Positions 7,544 through 14,777 of a DNA stretch of 21,096 nt are shown here, in pieces. This DNA comes from an uncultured Zoogloea sp. (lineage in GTDB: Bacteria; Pseudomonadota; Gammaproteobacteria; Burkholderiales; Rhodocyclaceae). Made by a program: the position numbers and the translations under genes. The stretch covers positions 1-21,096 of the forward strand of contig CALBTT010000111.1 in the NCBI GenBank assembly GCA_937967645.1. Direction: 5' to 3'. Each line of letters starts with the position of its first letter. The stretch's first letter is position 1. The notes under the pieces are model-generated. The model saw only the letters and a list, made by a program, of their open reading frames with translations, ran no database searches and was not told the origin of the DNA.

Positions 7544-7991
7544 ACCCTTCCCCGCCCGGCTCCGGCTCCACGCCGAACCGGGCCGGGCCCCGCAGGCGAG
7601 CCCAACGCTGCAGCTGCCGCCAGTCCTCCTGAAGGAACTGGTCGGCGCACAGCATCATCGCCGCACTCCGCCCCTGCTCCCGCCAGATCAGCCACAACAC
7701 CCGCTCGAGCACCACGGAGGACGGCAGCAGGCCGACCGTCCGCTCGCCAGGCAAACCCGGATCCAGACACAGCCCGCCCTCCTCCTGCAAGGCCAGGCGA
7801 CGGACTCTCGGGCTGCGCCGACGAAAATGCCAGACCAGGGAGAGCAGCAGCAATCCCCACACAGGCCCGGCCCATGCCTGCCGGAGCGCATCCTGCAGCA
7901 GCACAAATGACAAAGCCGCCGCGGCATGCACTCCCAGAATCAGGAGGGTGCATGACCGCGACGGCCTTATGACTTCGACGACGACGCTCAC
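7518..7991 (-). CDS. YgfX/CptA-family inner-membrane protein
   Basis: A 157-residue protein with two adjacent membrane segments near the N-terminus (about 14-34 and 38-53), then a positively charged RRRSPRVRRL stretch and a soluble C-terminal part. This layout, the start VEVIRPSRS and the DQFLQEDWRQLQRW segment resemble the YgfX (PF07254) family. In E. coli, YgfX is paired with the succinate dehydrogenase assembly factor SdhE and has been called the toxin CptA. No sdhE gene is next to it here. The start is a GTG at 7991 without an evident ribosome-binding site, so it is uncertain. It lies 63 nt after fabF with no terminator between, so it may be read from the fab operon. Its 3' end overlaps nadB by 26 nt. 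Confidence 0.75.
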   Translation of the reverse strand: MSVVVEVIRPSRSCTLLILGVHAAAALSFVLLQDALRQAWAGPVWGLLLLSLVWHFRRRSPRVRRLALQEEGGLCLDPGLPGERTVGLLPSSVVLERVLWLIWREQGRSAAMMLCADQFLQEDWRQLQRWARLRGPARFGVEPEPGGEGFSSGRDPA

Positions 7992-8054
7992 GACAACAGC
8001 GAGGAGGCCGGAGAACGGATCAGGACAAACCCATTCCCGGCACGCCTTGCGACG

Positions 8055-9290
8055 TCAGACCTTGCGGAACACCAGCGTGCCGTTGGTGCCACCAAACCCG
8101 AAGTTGTTCTTCACCGCGACATCGATCTTCATTGGACGGGCCACGTTGGCGCAGTAGTCCAGATCGCAGGCCGGGTCCTGCTCGAAGATGTTGATGGTCG
8201 GAGGAGATACCTGGTTGTAAACCGCCAGGGTCGTCAGCACCGATTCGAGACCACCAGCGCCGCCAAGAAGGTGGCCGGTCATGGACTTGGTGGAGTTGAC
8301 CACCAGTTTCTTGGCCGCGTCGGCACCGAAAGCGAGGCGAATGGCCTCGGTCTCGTTCTTGTCACCCAGCGGCGTGGAGGTGCCGTGGGCATTGACGTAC
8401 TGCACCTCGTCCGGATTCACGCCCGCATTCTGCAGGGCGTTGACCATGCTGCGGCGGGGGCCGTCGGTATCCGGCGCGGTCATGTGATAGGCGTCGCCGC
8501 TCATGCCGAAGCCAGCCAGCTCGGCATAGATGCGGGCGCCGCGCTTCACGGCGTGTTCGTATTCCTCGATCACCAGCACGCCGGCACCTTCGCCCAGCAC
8601 GAAGCCGTCACGGTCCTTGTCCCAAGGACGGCTGGCCGTGGCCGGGTCGTCATTGCGGGTGGACAGGGCCTTGGCGGAAGCGAAGCCGCCCACCGCGAGG
8701 GGCGTCACGGTGGACTCGGCGCCGCCACAGACCATCACGTCGGCATCGCCGTATTCGATCATCCGGGCGCTCATGCCGATGGCGTGCAGGCCGGTGGTAC
8801 AGGCCGTGACCACCGCCAGGTTCGGACCCTTGAGGCCGAACATGATCGACAGGTTGCCGGAGATCATGTTGATGATCGTGCCGGGAATGAAGAAGGGGGA
8901 AATCTTGCGGGGGCCACCGGCGAGGAAATCGTTGTGCGTATCCTCGATCATCGGCAGGCCGCCGATACCGGAACCGATGTTGACACCGATCCGGTGGGCG
9001 TTGGCATCGGTGACTTCGATGCCCGAATCACGGAAAGCCTGAATGCCCGCAGCGAGGCCGTAATGGATGAAGCCATCCATCCGGCGCGCCTCTTTCGGAG
9101 AAAGATAGGCCGCAAGATCGAAATCACGCACCTCACCGGCAATTTTCACCGGGAAGGACGAGGTATCGAAGCGGGTGATTTCACCGATGCCGGAACGCCC
9201 GTTGGTAATGGCGTCCCAAGCTTCAGCCACGGTATTGCCGACCGGCGAAATGACGCCAAGGCCGGTTACGACGACTCTGCGACGGGTCAA
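8055..9290 (-). CDS. fabF: 3-oxoacyl-ACP synthase II (KAS II)
   Basis: Condensing enzyme that elongates acyl-ACP with malonyl-ACP, including the palmitoleate to cis-vaccenate step in the E. coli pathway. It has 411 residues (E. coli FabF 413) when started at the TTG at 9290, which gives the expected N-terminus LTRRRVVVTGLGVISPVG (first residue decoded as Met). That TTG has GGAG 6 nt upstream. The only longer start lies inside acpP and adds 34 unrelated residues. The catalytic triad is near C164 (TACTTG), H302 (VNAHGTS) and H340 (SMTGH). It is the last lipid gene of the cluster, 17 nt after acpP, and is probably co-transcribed with it. Confidence 0.96.
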   Translation of the reverse strand: MTRRRVVVTGLGVISPVGNTVAEAWDAITNGRSGIGEITRFDTSSFPVKIAGEVRDFDLAAYLSPKEARRMDGFIHYGLAAGIQAFRDSGIEVTDANAHRIGVNIGSGIGGLPMIEDTHNDFLAGGPRKISPFFIPGTIINMISGNLSIMFGLKGPNLAVVTACTTGLHAIGMSARMIEYGDADVMVCGGAESTVTPLAVGGFASAKALSTRNDDPATASRPWDKDRDGFVLGEGAGVLVIEEYEHAVKRGARIYAELAGFGMSGDAYHMTAPDTDGPRRSMVNALQNAGVNPDEVQYVNAHGTSTPLGDKNETEAIRLAFGADAAKKLVVNSTKSMTGHLLGGAGGLESVLTTLAVYNQVSPPTINIFEQDPACDLDYCANVARPMKIDVAVKNNFGFGGTNGTLVFRKV

Positions 9291-9307
9291 GGCAGGCTCC
9301 GGGAGTC

Positions 9308-9547
9308 TTACTTCTTGAGGTGAGCGGTGACGTAGTCGATCGCCTGCTGAACGCTGGTGATCTTCTCGGCTTCTTCGTCGGGAATCTCGCACTCGAATTC
9401 TTCTTCGAGGGCCATCACCAGTTCGACGGTGTCGAGGGAGTCGGCACCCAGATCATCCACGAAGGAGGATTCGTTCTTGATTTCGGATTCGTTCACGCCG
9501 AGTTGTTCGGCAACGATCTTCTTGACACGCTGTTCGATGTTTTCCAT
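9308..9547 (-). CDS. acpP: Acyl carrier protein
   Basis: Small acidic carrier whose phosphopantetheine arm holds growing acyl chains. The 79-residue length is normal. The modified serine lies in the GADSLDTVEL motif at the start of helix II, within a strongly acidic protein (EEEFECEIPDEEAEKI). The ATG at 9547 has a strong AAGGAG site 8 nt upstream, fitting the very high expression expected of ACP. An 87-nt gap to fabG holds a hairpin and a likely promoter, so acpP-fabF can probably be transcribed on their own as well as from upstream. Confidence 0.98.
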   Translation of the reverse strand: MENIEQRVKKIVAEQLGVNESEIKNESSFVDDLGADSLDTVELVMALEEEFECEIPDEEAEKITSVQQAIDYVTAHLKK

Positions 9548-9594
9548 TTGTGTAACTCCTTCCCAGTTTTGCGGGTGAATTCAAAAACCCCCGC

Positions 9595-9622
9595 ATTCTA
9601 CCAAAAACGCGCACCCTCGCCA
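9595..9622 (-). promoter_or_regulatory. Likely acpP promoter
   Basis: On the minus strand TAGAAT (9595-9600, 5 of 6 consensus bases) lies 16 nt after a weak -35 TGGCGA (9617-9622). The predicted leader is about 40 nt. An acpP-proximal promoter is known in E. coli, which supports the call by analogy. Confidence 0.5.
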
Positions 9623-9632
9623 GCGCGGCGAG
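9616..9632 (-). repeat. Hairpin after fabG
   Basis: A 6-bp stem (CTCGCC / GGCGAG, 5-nt loop) starts 2 nt after the fabG stop. A T5 run follows only 8 nt later on the minus strand, so it is at best a leaky terminator. It may instead be an RNA-stabilising or processing structure upstream of acpP. Confidence 0.4.
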
Positions 9633-9634
9633 AC

Positions 9635-10384
9635 TTACGCCATGTACATACCGCCGTTCACGTGCAGGGTGGCACCCGTCACGTAGGAGGCTGCAGGCGA
9701 GGCCAGGAAGCCCACGACGGCGGCGATCTCTTCAGGTTTGCCGAGGCGGCCGAGGGCGATCTTGCCCTGCAGGGCCTCGCGCTGGGCTTCCGGCAACTCC
9801 TTGGTCATGTCGGTATCGATGAAGCCCGGCGCGACACAATTGACGGTGATGTTGCGGCTGCCCAGCTCCTGGGCCAGGGCGCGGGTCATGCCCGCCACGC
9901 CGGCCTTGGCCGCCGCGTAGTTGGCCTGACCAGGGTTGCCGGAGCTACCCACCACCGAGGTGATGTTGATGATGCGGCCGCCACGGGCCTTCATCATGCC
10001 GCGCATGACCAGCTTGGACATGCGGAAGACCGCCTTGAGGTTGGTGTCCATCACCGCATCCCACTCGGCATCCTTCATGCGCATGGCGAGGTTGTCGCGG
10101 GTGATGCCGGCGTTATTGACCAGCACGGCGACCGACCCGAGGGTCTTTTCGATCTCGGCGAGGGCGGCCTCACAGGCCTCGCCATTGGTCACATCCAGCG
10201 CCAATCCGCGACCGGCGATGCCAGCCGCTTCAAGGCCGGCCTGGATGTCGGCAGCGCCGGCTTCGGACGTGGCCGTCCCCACCACGGTGGCACCCAGGCG
10301 ACCGAGCTCGAGGGCGATGGCGCGGCCGATGCCGCGGGACGCGCCGGTCACCAGCGCGACCTGGCCTTGCAGTACCTGACTCAT
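9635..10384 (-). CDS. fabG: 3-oxoacyl-ACP reductase
   Basis: NADPH-dependent short-chain dehydrogenase that reduces 3-oxoacyl-ACP in each elongation round. The 249-residue length is normal. The nucleotide-binding motif TGASRGIG is at 13-20 and NNAG at 90-93. The catalytic residues are S143, Y156 and K160 (YAAAK), with N115 completing the usual tetrad. Conserved NCVAPGFIDTDMT and GATLHVNGGMYM segments close the protein. The start overlaps the fabD stop as ATGA, so the two are translationally coupled. This context separates it from the many other SDR proteins and supports the FabG name. Confidence 0.97.
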   Translation of the reverse strand: MSQVLQGQVALVTGASRGIGRAIALELGRLGATVVGTATSEAGAADIQAGLEAAGIAGRGLALDVTNGEACEAALAEIEKTLGSVAVLVNNAGITRDNLAMRMKDAEWDAVMDTNLKAVFRMSKLVMRGMMKARGGRIINITSVVGSSGNPGQANYAAAKAGVAGMTRALAQELGSRNITVNCVAPGFIDTDMTKELPEAQREALQGKIALGRLGKPEEIAAVVGFLASPAASYVTGATLHVNGGMYMA

Positions 10385-11316
10385 GCTTCCCCCGTCGTCT
10401 TCAGCGTTTCTTCCAGGCTCGCCGCATCGGCGATGGCGCCGCCCAGCAGGCTGCCCTCAATGCGCTTGGTCATGCCGGCCAGCACCTTGCCGGGGCCGCA
10501 TTCGAACACGTGCGTGGCGCCGCGGCGGGCGATCTCCTGGACCGTCTCGATCCAGCGCACCGGCGAATAGGCCTGGCGCACCAGGGCGTCCTTGATACGG
10601 GCGGGCTGATCCTCAACCGCCACATCGACGTTGTTGAGCACCGGAATCGACGGCACACGCACCTCGATCTCGGCCAGGCGCTGCTGCAGGCGCTCGGCGG
10701 CCGGCTTCATCAGGGCGCAATGGAAGGGCGCGCTGACCGGCAGCAACACGGCACGCTTGGCCCCGCGAGCCTTGGCGGCGGCGATGGCACGCTCAACAGC
10801 CGCCTTGGAGCCGGCGATCACGATCTGGCCAGGACTGTTGAGATTGGCCGCGGACACCACATCGCCCTGGGCTGCTTCAGCACAGGCCTCGGCCGCCGCC
10901 GGCTCGTCCAGACCGAGCAGGGCCGCCATGGCACCCTCGCCCTGCGGCACGGCCTCCTGCATGGCCTGAGCCCGCAGGCGCACCAGCTTGACGGCCTCGG
11001 CAAAATCGAGGGCGCCGGCAGCCACCAGAGCGGAATATTCGCCAAGGCTGTGCCCCGCCACCAGGGACGGCGCAGCGCCACCGCGGGCAACCCACTCCCG
11101 ATACACCGCAACACCGGCGGTGAGCATCAGCGGCTGGGTATTGACCGTCTGGGCGAGCAGCTCGGCAGGCCCTTCGGCGACCATCTGCCAGAGGTCCTGC
11201 CCAAGGGCGTCGGACGCCTCGGCGAAGGCCTGGCGGATCACGGCTGACTCGCCATAGGCGGCCATCATGCCGACCGACTGGGAGCCCTGCCCCGGAAACA
11301 CGAAAGCAAAATTCAT
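10381..11316 (-). CDS. fabD: Malonyl-CoA:ACP transacylase
   Basis: Transfers malonyl from CoA to ACP, supplying the extender unit for FabH and FabF. The 311-residue length is normal. The N-terminal FVFPGQGSQ motif forms the oxyanion region. The nucleophile is S90 in GHSLGEYSAL and the catalytic His is near H199 (SAPFHC). An Arg in VRLRAQAMQ (about 113-119) fits the malonyl-carboxylate ligand. Start ATG at 11316; AAAGG and AGG runs lie upstream, slightly far. A 50-nt gap separates it from fabH, with no clear promoter or terminator; it overlaps fabG by 4 nt. Confidence 0.97.
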   Translation of the reverse strand: MNFAFVFPGQGSQSVGMMAAYGESAVIRQAFAEASDALGQDLWQMVAEGPAELLAQTVNTQPLMLTAGVAVYREWVARGGAAPSLVAGHSLGEYSALVAAGALDFAEAVKLVRLRAQAMQEAVPQGEGAMAALLGLDEPAAAEACAEAAQGDVVSAANLNSPGQIVIAGSKAAVERAIAAAKARGAKRAVLLPVSAPFHCALMKPAAERLQQRLAEIEVRVPSIPVLNNVDVAVEDQPARIKDALVRQAYSPVRWIETVQEIARRGATHVFECGPGKVLAGMTKRIEGSLLGGAIADAASLEETLKTTGEA

Positions 11317-11366
11317 CGTTGCCTACCTTTGAATGGGCTTAAACAAGCACGACGGATTGAAAAGGC

Positions 11367-12332
11367 TCAGAACTGCAGCAGCGTGGCACCCCACGCAAAG
11401 CCGCCACCGATACCTTCGAGAATGACTTTCTGGCCACGCTGGATACGGCCGTCCCGCACCGCCTCGTCGAGGGCCAGGGGAATGGAGGCCGCCGAGGTGT
11501 TGCCATGGCGCGAGACCGTGGCAATCACCTTGTCCATGGACACTCCGAGGCGTTTGCCGGTGGCCTGGATGATGCGGATGTTGGCCTGGTGCGGAATCAG
11601 CCAGTCCACCTCGTCGAGGGAGACGCCGCCGATCTGCGCGACCTCGCGAGCCACATCGGCCAGCACCTTGACCGCGAACTTGAAGACGGCCTGGCCGTCC
11701 ATGCGCAGGAAGGGGTCGCCGGTCACGCTGCCGCGATTGACCTGACCGGGCACGCACAGGATCGGGTTATGACTGCCATCCGCGTGGATGGCCGACGCCA
11801 GGATACCCGGCGCATCGGAGGCCTCGAGCACGACGGCCCCGGCGCCATCACCGAACAGCACGCAGGTGCCACGGTCGTTCCAGTCCAGGATGCGCGAGAA
11901 CACTTCGGCCCCCACCACCAGGGCACGCTTGTTGGCCCCCGAACAGATGAACTTCTCGGCGGTGGCCAGCGCGTATGCGAAACCGGCACACACCGCCTGC
12001 AGGTCAAAGGCCGCCCCACCATTGGTGATGCCCAGCTTCGCCTGCAGGAGCGTGGCGGTGCTCGGGAAGATGTAATCCGGCGTGGACGTGGCGACGATGA
12101 TCAGATCGATGTCCTGGGGCTGACAGCCGGCCGCCTCGATGGCGCGCACACTGGCCTCGTAGGCCAGCTGGCTCGAGGTGACGTCGGGCTCCGCCAGGTG
12201 GCGGCAGCGGATCCCCGTACGCTCGGTGATCCATTCGTCGGAGGTATCGATACCCCGCGCCACCAGATCATCGTTGGTGACGGGCTTGCCAGGCAGGTAG
12301 CTTCCTGTCCCGGCCACACGTGCATGGATCAT
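11367..12332 (-). CDS. fabH: 3-oxoacyl-ACP synthase III (KAS III)
   Basis: Starts fatty-acid synthesis by condensing acetyl-CoA with malonyl-ACP. The 321-residue protein carries the complete triad C115 (AVCAGF), H248 (IPHQAN) and N278 (HGNTSAAS). The C-terminal GGGFAWGATLL segment is also typical. The N-terminus (ARVAGTGSYLPGKPVTN) matches the family start. Its ATG at 12332 overlaps the plsX stop as ATGA. Order plsX-fabH-fabD-fabG is the same as in E. coli. Confidence 0.97.
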   Translation of the reverse strand: MIHARVAGTGSYLPGKPVTNDDLVARGIDTSDEWITERTGIRCRHLAEPDVTSSQLAYEASVRAIEAAGCQPQDIDLIIVATSTPDYIFPSTATLLQAKLGITNGGAAFDLQAVCAGFAYALATAEKFICSGANKRALVVGAEVFSRILDWNDRGTCVLFGDGAGAVVLEASDAPGILASAIHADGSHNPILCVPGQVNRGSVTGDPFLRMDGQAVFKFAVKVLADVAREVAQIGGVSLDEVDWLIPHQANIRIIQATGKRLGVSMDKVIATVSRHGNTSAASIPLALDEAVRDGRIQRGQKVILEGIGGGFAWGATLLQF

Positions 12333-13342
12333 GCGGCAGACCTTTCGCGTTCCATTCGTTCGCTGATGCGCTCGATGAGTCGGTTGCGGGCAGCCTCGGC
12401 AGCCCGCCAGAGCGCCTGCTCGAAAGCGAAGGCGTCCGCGGAGCCATGGCTCTTGACGACCACGCCACGGAGGCCGAGCAGGGCCGCGCCGTTGTAACGG
12501 CGGGAGTCGAGCTTGTGCTTGAAGCCCTTCAGGGCAGACATGGCGAAGATCGCAGCCAGCTTGGTGAGCCAGTTGCGGGAGAACTGCTCGCGCAGGAAGG
12601 TCGCCATCATCTGGGCCAGGCCTTCGGAGGTCTTGAGGGCCACATTGCCGACGAAACCATCACAGACGACCACATCCACGGTGCCCTTGTAGATGTCGTT
12701 GCCTTCCACGTTGCCGTAGAAGTTGAGGCCGCTGTTGCGGAGCAGCTCACCGGCCTGCTTGACCGTCTCGTTGCCCTTGATGTCTTCCTCGCCGATGTTC
12801 AGCAGGCCGACACTGGGGCGCTCGTTGTGCTCCACCGCCGCCACCAGCATGGCACCCATGATGCCGAACTGCAGGAGGTGCTCCGGCGAACAGTCCACGT
12901 TGGCGCCCAGGTCGAGCACGTGGGTCTGGCCGCGCAGGGTGGGAAGGGTGCTGCAGATCGCCGGACGGTCGATGCCCGGCAGGGTCTTGAGGACGAAGCG
13001 GGAGATCGCCATCAGCGCGCCGGTGTTGCCGGCAGACACTGCTGCCTGGGCCTCCCCCGCCTTGACGAGGTCCACCGAGACGCGCATCGACGAGTCTTTC
13101 TTGTTGCGCATGGCCAGAGCCGGCGGCTCGTCCATGCCCACCACTTCAGAGGCGCGCTGGATGCGCAGCCGTTCGCCGAACTCGGCCTGGGCGGTACCCA
13201 GGTGCGGTTCGATGGCCTCGGCGCGCCCGACCAGAACGATCCGTGCTTCGCGATCGGCCCGCATGAAATGCAGGGCCGCGGGCACGGTCACCGAGGGGCC
13301 GTGATCGCCCCCCATGCAATCAATCGCCAGGGTGACGGTCAT
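12329..13342 (-). CDS. plsX: Phosphate acyltransferase PlsX
   Basis: Peripheral membrane enzyme that converts acyl-ACP to acyl-phosphate, the donor for PlsY in phosphatidate synthesis; it links fatty-acid and phospholipid synthesis. The 337-residue length is normal. The N-terminal VTLAIDCMGGDHGP and the later SAGNTGALMA, NVGNEE-like VGLLNIGEEDIKG and DVVVCDGFVGNVALK segments are hallmarks of PlsX. Start ATG at 13342. It follows rpmF after 78 nt containing a strong terminator, so full expression would need readthrough, an unseen promoter, or a regulated terminator. It overlaps fabH by 4 nt. Confidence 0.97.
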   Translation of the reverse strand: MTVTLAIDCMGGDHGPSVTVPAALHFMRADREARIVLVGRAEAIEPHLGTAQAEFGERLRIQRASEVVGMDEPPALAMRNKKDSSMRVSVDLVKAGEAQAAVSAGNTGALMAISRFVLKTLPGIDRPAICSTLPTLRGQTHVLDLGANVDCSPEHLLQFGIMGAMLVAAVEHNERPSVGLLNIGEEDIKGNETVKQAGELLRNSGLNFYGNVEGNDIYKGTVDVVVCDGFVGNVALKTSEGLAQMMATFLREQFSRNWLTKLAAIFAMSALKGFKHKLDSRRYNGAALLGLRGVVVKSHGSADAFAFEQALWRAAEAARNRLIERISERMERERSAA

Positions 13343-13369
13343 ACGGCGCAGAATGTTGATTTCATTTGC

Positions 13370-13403
13370 AAAAACGGCGCGATCGCCCGAAGGCGTCGCG
13401 CCG
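13370..13403 (-). terminator. Strong rho-independent terminator between rpmF and plsX
   Basis: On the minus strand an 8-bp stem (CGGCGCGA / TCGCGCCG) continues, past one bulged A, into CGCC-TTCG-GGCG, a C(UUCG)G-type stable tetraloop. It is followed directly by five T residues. It begins 17 nt after the rpmF stop. It would let the ribosomal protein gene be expressed above the lipid genes. Confidence 0.85.
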
Positions 13404-13420
13404 CTTCCCGGGCGGGGAGA

Positions 13421-13600
13421 TTACTCGCCCTTGGCCTTGGCAACCTTCTTGCCACGGTAGACGCCGGACGGCGACACGTGGTGACGCAGGTGCACCTCAC
13501 CGGTGGTCGGCTCGACGGCCAGCGGGGGGGCAACCAGGAAATCGTGGGAACGATGCATACCGCGCTTGGACGGGGACTTCTTGTTCTGTTGGACAGCCAT
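13421..13600 (-). CDS. rpmF: 50S ribosomal protein L32
   Basis: Small protein of the large ribosomal subunit. The frame encodes 59 residues: MAVQQNKKSPSKRGMHRSHD, then a FLVAPPLAVEPTTGEVHLRHH middle part shortened here, and HVSPSGVYRGKKV near the end. The N-terminal VQQNKKSPSKRGMHR and the RHHVSPSGVYRG segment are diagnostic. The Cys pairs of zinc-binding L32 forms are absent, so it is the Cys-less type. AAGGAG lies 6 nt before the ATG. It lies between yceD (21-nt gap) and plsX, the standard arrangement. It is easy to miss because of its length. Confidence 0.97.
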   Translation of the reverse strand: MAVQQNKKSPSKRGMHRSHDFLVAPPLAVEPTTGEVHLRHHVSPSGVYRGKKVAKAKGE

Positions 13601-13621
13601 GAAACACTCCTTGAGGAATAC

Positions 13622-14116
13622 TTAAACCTTGCCGCGCAACTGGCGCAGGACGGCGAAGGGCGAAATCTCTTCATCGACGCCGGCCTTCACCGGCGGTTCG
13701 CAATCATCGTGGCGGGGCACCAGGGGCATGGCGAGGAGCACTTCATCCTCCACCAGCGCCAACAGATCCGTCAAAGGCTCCACTTCAAGCGCATCGGCCT
13801 CGTCATTCTCGAGCTCGTCTTCCGGCAAAGGCTCACCGGGACGCAGCAGGAGCAGTCGATTCCGCACCTCGCAGGGCCACACCACAGCCTCAAGACAGCG
13901 CTGGCACTGCAGAACCAGGTCACCCTGGATCGACAGATCGACGTAGAGCTTGCCTTCGTCGTCACGCTCACCCTGAAACTCGAAAGTCACCGTCCCGACA
14001 GGCTCGTGCAGAGACTCGACCAGACGATCGAACCGTTCTACCGGAACCGTAGCCTGCACGCGACGCCCATCTCTGGCCAGCGCTCGCAGATCGGTCATGA
14101 AGCTTTCTTGCGACAT
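13622..14116 (-). CDS. yceD: DUF177 family protein YceD (large-subunit rRNA accumulation protein)
   Basis: Conserved protein linked genetically to 23S rRNA accumulation in E. coli and plants; the molecular role is unclear. The 164-residue protein has the family motif LQCQRCLE (about 89-96) and a later acidic stretch with LLALVEDEVLLAMPLVPRHDDCEP, here cited in parts, and the C-terminal ISPFAVLRQLRGK. It is first in the operon before rpmF. The ATG at 14116 (MSQESFMTDL) resembles starts I recall in related betaproteobacteria, but it sits only 9 nt after the -10 of the promoter. The ATG at 14098 (MTDLRAL, AAGAAAG just upstream) is a good alternative. Confidence 0.93.
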   Translation of the reverse strand: MSQESFMTDLRALARDGRRVQATVPVERFDRLVESLHEPVGTVTFEFQGERDDEGKLYVDLSIQGDLVLQCQRCLEAVVWPCEVRNRLLLLRPGEPLPEDELENDEADALEVEPLTDLLALVEDEVLLAMPLVPRHDDCEPPVKAGVDEEISPFAVLRQLRGKV

Positions 14117-14135
14117 AAGCGCGGCATGATATTAT
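14108..14135 (+). promoter_or_regulatory. Likely maf promoter (extended -10)
   Basis: TTGCGA (14108-14113) and TATTAT (14130-14135) are 16 nt apart, with TG one base before the -10 (TGATATTAT, extended -10 form). The start would be near 14142, 58 nt before the maf ATG. Its -10 overlaps the -10 of the opposing yceD promoter by two bases. Confidence 0.55.
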
Positions 14136-14154
14136 TTTCGGCTCCCTGTGTCAA
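14126..14154 (-). promoter_or_regulatory. Sigma-70 promoter of the yceD-rpmF-plsX-fab operon
   Basis: On the minus strand a perfect -35 TTGACA (14149-14154) and -10 TATCAT (14126-14131, 5 of 6) are separated by the optimal 17 nt. It is the best promoter match in the window and fits high output of a ribosomal-protein and lipid operon. The predicted start is near 14119. Confidence 0.85.
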
Positions 14155-14170
14155 AACCCTGCTTCACTGT

Positions 14171-14191
14171 CGTCGGACACCTCCGCCGACG
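14171..14191 (+). repeat. Hairpin in the maf leader
   Basis: A 6-bp perfect stem CGTCGG / CCGACG with a 9-nt loop ends 8 nt before the maf ATG. No Shine-Dalgarno sequence is seen between it and the start, so it may influence maf translation; this is inference. Confidence 0.4.
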
Positions 14192-14199
14192 CCCTCCCC

Positions 14200-14775
14200 A
14201 TGAAAATCGTCCTCGCCTCCACCTCGGCCTATCGCCGGGAACTCCTGCAGCGTTTCGGCCTGCCCTTTGAAACCGCCCGGCCGGACATCGACGAGTCCCC
14301 GCTGCCCGATGAGAGCCCCGCCGCCACCGCCGAGCGACTCGCCGAGCAGAAGGCCCGGGCCGTCGCCGCCGCCCACCCGGATGCGCTGATCATCGGCAGC
14401 GACCAGGTCGCGCACATGGGCGAGACCCGCTTCGGCAAGCCAGGCACCGTAGAGCGCGCAGTGGCTCAGCTCCAGACCATGAGCGGTCGGACCGTGATCT
14501 TTCACACCGCCCTGGCCCTGCTCAACACCCGCAGCGGACGGATCCAGGTGGACGCCGTCCCTACCCAGGTGCGCTTCCGCACCCTGTCCGACGAAGAGAT
14601 CGTCCGTTATGTCAACAAGGAGCTGCCGCTCGACTGCGCCGGCAGCGCCAAATCCGAAGGGCTGGGCATCACCCTGCTGGACGCCCTGAGCGGCGACGAC
14701 CCCAACGCGCTGGTAGGCCTGCCGCTGATCGCCCTGGCCCGCATGCTGCGCAACGAAGGCGTCAGCCTGCCCTGA
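14200..14775 (+). CDS. Maf-family nucleotide pyrophosphatase, YceF type (7-methyl-GTP pyrophosphatase)
   Basis: Maf proteins are house-cleaning nucleotide pyrophosphatases; the YceF branch prefers 7-methyl-GTP. The 191-residue length is normal. The N-terminal MKIVLASTSAYRRELLQRFG is the Maf substrate loop, followed by PDIDESP, the catalytic region IIGSDQVAHM (about 64-73) and FGKPGTVERA. The C-terminal CAGSAKSEGLGITLLD and DDPNALVGLPL segments are also conserved. The SDQV form, and the position opposite yceD-rpmF-plsX as E. coli yceF, point to the YceF branch. It lacks an obvious ribosome-binding site. A methylase gene starts 2 nt after its stop. Confidence 0.92.
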   Translation: MKIVLASTSAYRRELLQRFGLPFETARPDIDESPLPDESPAATAERLAEQKARAVAAAHPDALIIGSDQVAHMGETRFGKPGTVERAVAQLQTMSGRTVIFHTALALLNTRSGRIQVDAVPTQVRFRTLSDEEIVRYVNKELPLDCAGSAKSEGLGITLLDALSGDDPNALVGLPLIALARMLRNEGVSLP

Positions 14776-14777
14776 CC

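Noticed and set aside
7476..7910. 144-codon plus-strand frame opposite the ygfX-like gene
   Set aside because: Pro/Gln-rich with no domain; the minus-strand frame has membrane segments and family-like motifs.
8271..9323. 350-codon plus-strand frame opposite fabF
   Set aside because: Shadow of a clear FabF gene with no similarity to a known family.
12320..14203. 627-codon plus-strand frame running antisense across plsX, rpmF and yceD
   Set aside because: It crosses three well-identified genes, a terminator and gaps; the composition (His/Arg/Gly-rich, no domain) is that of a GC-rich shadow frame.
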